Source: JBBSVE01 sp038233815 (lineage in GTDB: Bacteria; Pseudomonadota; Alphaproteobacteria; Rhodobacterales; Rhodobacteraceae). Taken from it: a DNA stretch of 14,568 bases. The stretch is taken from NCBI GenBank assembly GCA_038233815.1, contig JBBSVE010000079.1, positions 1-14,568 of the forward strand, read 5' to 3'. Both the position numbers and the translations under genes were made by a program. Positions 14,360-14,568 of this stretch are shown here, piece after piece. Below the pieces are notes generated by a model that made no database searches, had not been told where the DNA came from, and saw only the letters and a list, made by a program, of their open reading frames with translations. Numbering within the stretch: the stretch's first letter is position 1; each line of letters opens with the position of its first letter.

Positions 14360-14568
14360 TCATCCCACGGCTTCTGTGACAGGGATGCCAAGGGTGGTGT
14401 AGCCGTTCATGATGGCGATGCGGACCTGGACTTCCGCGACCGGACGGTCGAAGTCCCGCGCCATGCATTGCCCGGCAATTTTTTGCTTGCAAAAAAATAG
14501 AGGTAGGCGCTGCCCCAGCAGTTTAATTAATTTAAAAAAGGTATCAAACAGCATTCTACGTTGGTAAA
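14360..14568 (-). pseudogene. IS5-family-like transposase, C-terminal part, probably damaged
   Basis: The minus-strand frame is open from the window edge to the stop at 14360-14362. Its tail MARDFDRPVAEVQVRIAIMN then GYTTLGIPVTEAVG closely fits the C-terminus of IS5-type transposases I recall from Rhodobacterales. Upstream, YQRRMLFDTFFKLIKLLGQR aligns in spacing with the family's Y(2)R(3)E(6)K region: Tyr, Arg and Lys are kept, but the catalytic Glu position is Asp (codon 14543-14545). About 13 extra residues (PLFFCKQKIAGQC, 14464-14502) separate GQRL from MARDFDR, where the family consensus I remember has none. The upstream half is AT-rich and the tail GC-rich, so the copy looks mosaic and probably inactive. 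Family comparison is from memory. Confidence 0.6.
14467..14497. repeat. Two adjoining inverted repeats inside the transposase remnant
   Basis: ATTGCC (14467-14472) and GGCAAT (14474-14479) flank a single C. Directly after, TTTTTTGC (14479-14486) and GCAAAAAA (14489-14496) flank TT. Both lie in the apparent extra segment of the transposase. They may mark an insertion scar or slippage product. Confidence 0.6.

Larger units (their letters stand above)
14306..14568 (-). mobile_element. End of an IS5-family-like insertion sequence, running off the right edge
   Basis: The terminus GGCTCTGTTGCACAAA (14306-14321) resembles the terminal inverted repeat of IS5-family elements common in this bacterial group, as I recall them. 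Fifty-four bases inside it lies the stop codon of a transposase reading leftward. The other end, the matching inverted repeat and any target duplication are outside the window. Confidence 0.65.

Noticed and set aside
1..14568. CRISPR array, tRNA or rRNA genes, riboswitches
   Set aside because: No regularly spaced repeats of suitable length, no cloverleaf-like segments and no rRNA sequence were seen on either strand.

Overview
The window is chromosomal DNA from a GC-rich alphaproteobacterium, most likely a member of the Rhodobacterales (Roseobacter/Rhodobacter-type). This rests on the TCA-cycle gene order, the two-lipoyl-domain SucB, the pair of MAPEG genes before lpdA, and the protein signatures. 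The placement is from memory of these families, not from a search.

Core block, about 354-10587, + strand: sucD (succinyl-CoA synthetase alpha), a GT2-type glycosyltransferase, sucA (2-oxoglutarate dehydrogenase E1), sucB (E2), a degraded AT-rich gene remnant, a MAPEG-like membrane protein, a small probable alpha/beta-barrel protein, a second MAPEG protein, and lpdA (E3). Together sucA, sucB and lpdA encode the complete 2-oxoglutarate dehydrogenase complex, and sucD gives half of the next enzyme. sucC (the beta subunit) is not directly upstream; an unrecognised partial reading frame lies there instead. The glycosyltransferase, sucA and sucB are joined by 4-base ATGA overlaps. A strong hairpin beginning within the lpdA stop codon closes the block.

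Second block, 10588-12782, + strand: a 58-residue conserved-looking small protein, a RecD-like/UvrD-type superfamily 1 ATPase, and a stand-alone Lrp/AsnC ligand-binding (RAM) domain protein.

Third block, - strand, converging on the second: a DUF952 protein and pyrD (quinone-linked dihydroorotate dehydrogenase), overlapping by GTGA. About 100 bases upstream of DUF952 lies the end of an IS5-family-like insertion sequence that runs off the right edge. Its transposase tail looks damaged.

Most of the window is ordinary housekeeping DNA, and I do not see a convincing new biological system. The parts that depart from the background are the left-edge partial gene in place of sucC, the glycosyltransferase overlapping sucA, the AT-rich frame-disrupted remnant wedged exactly behind sucB, and the mosaic transposase end at the right edge.
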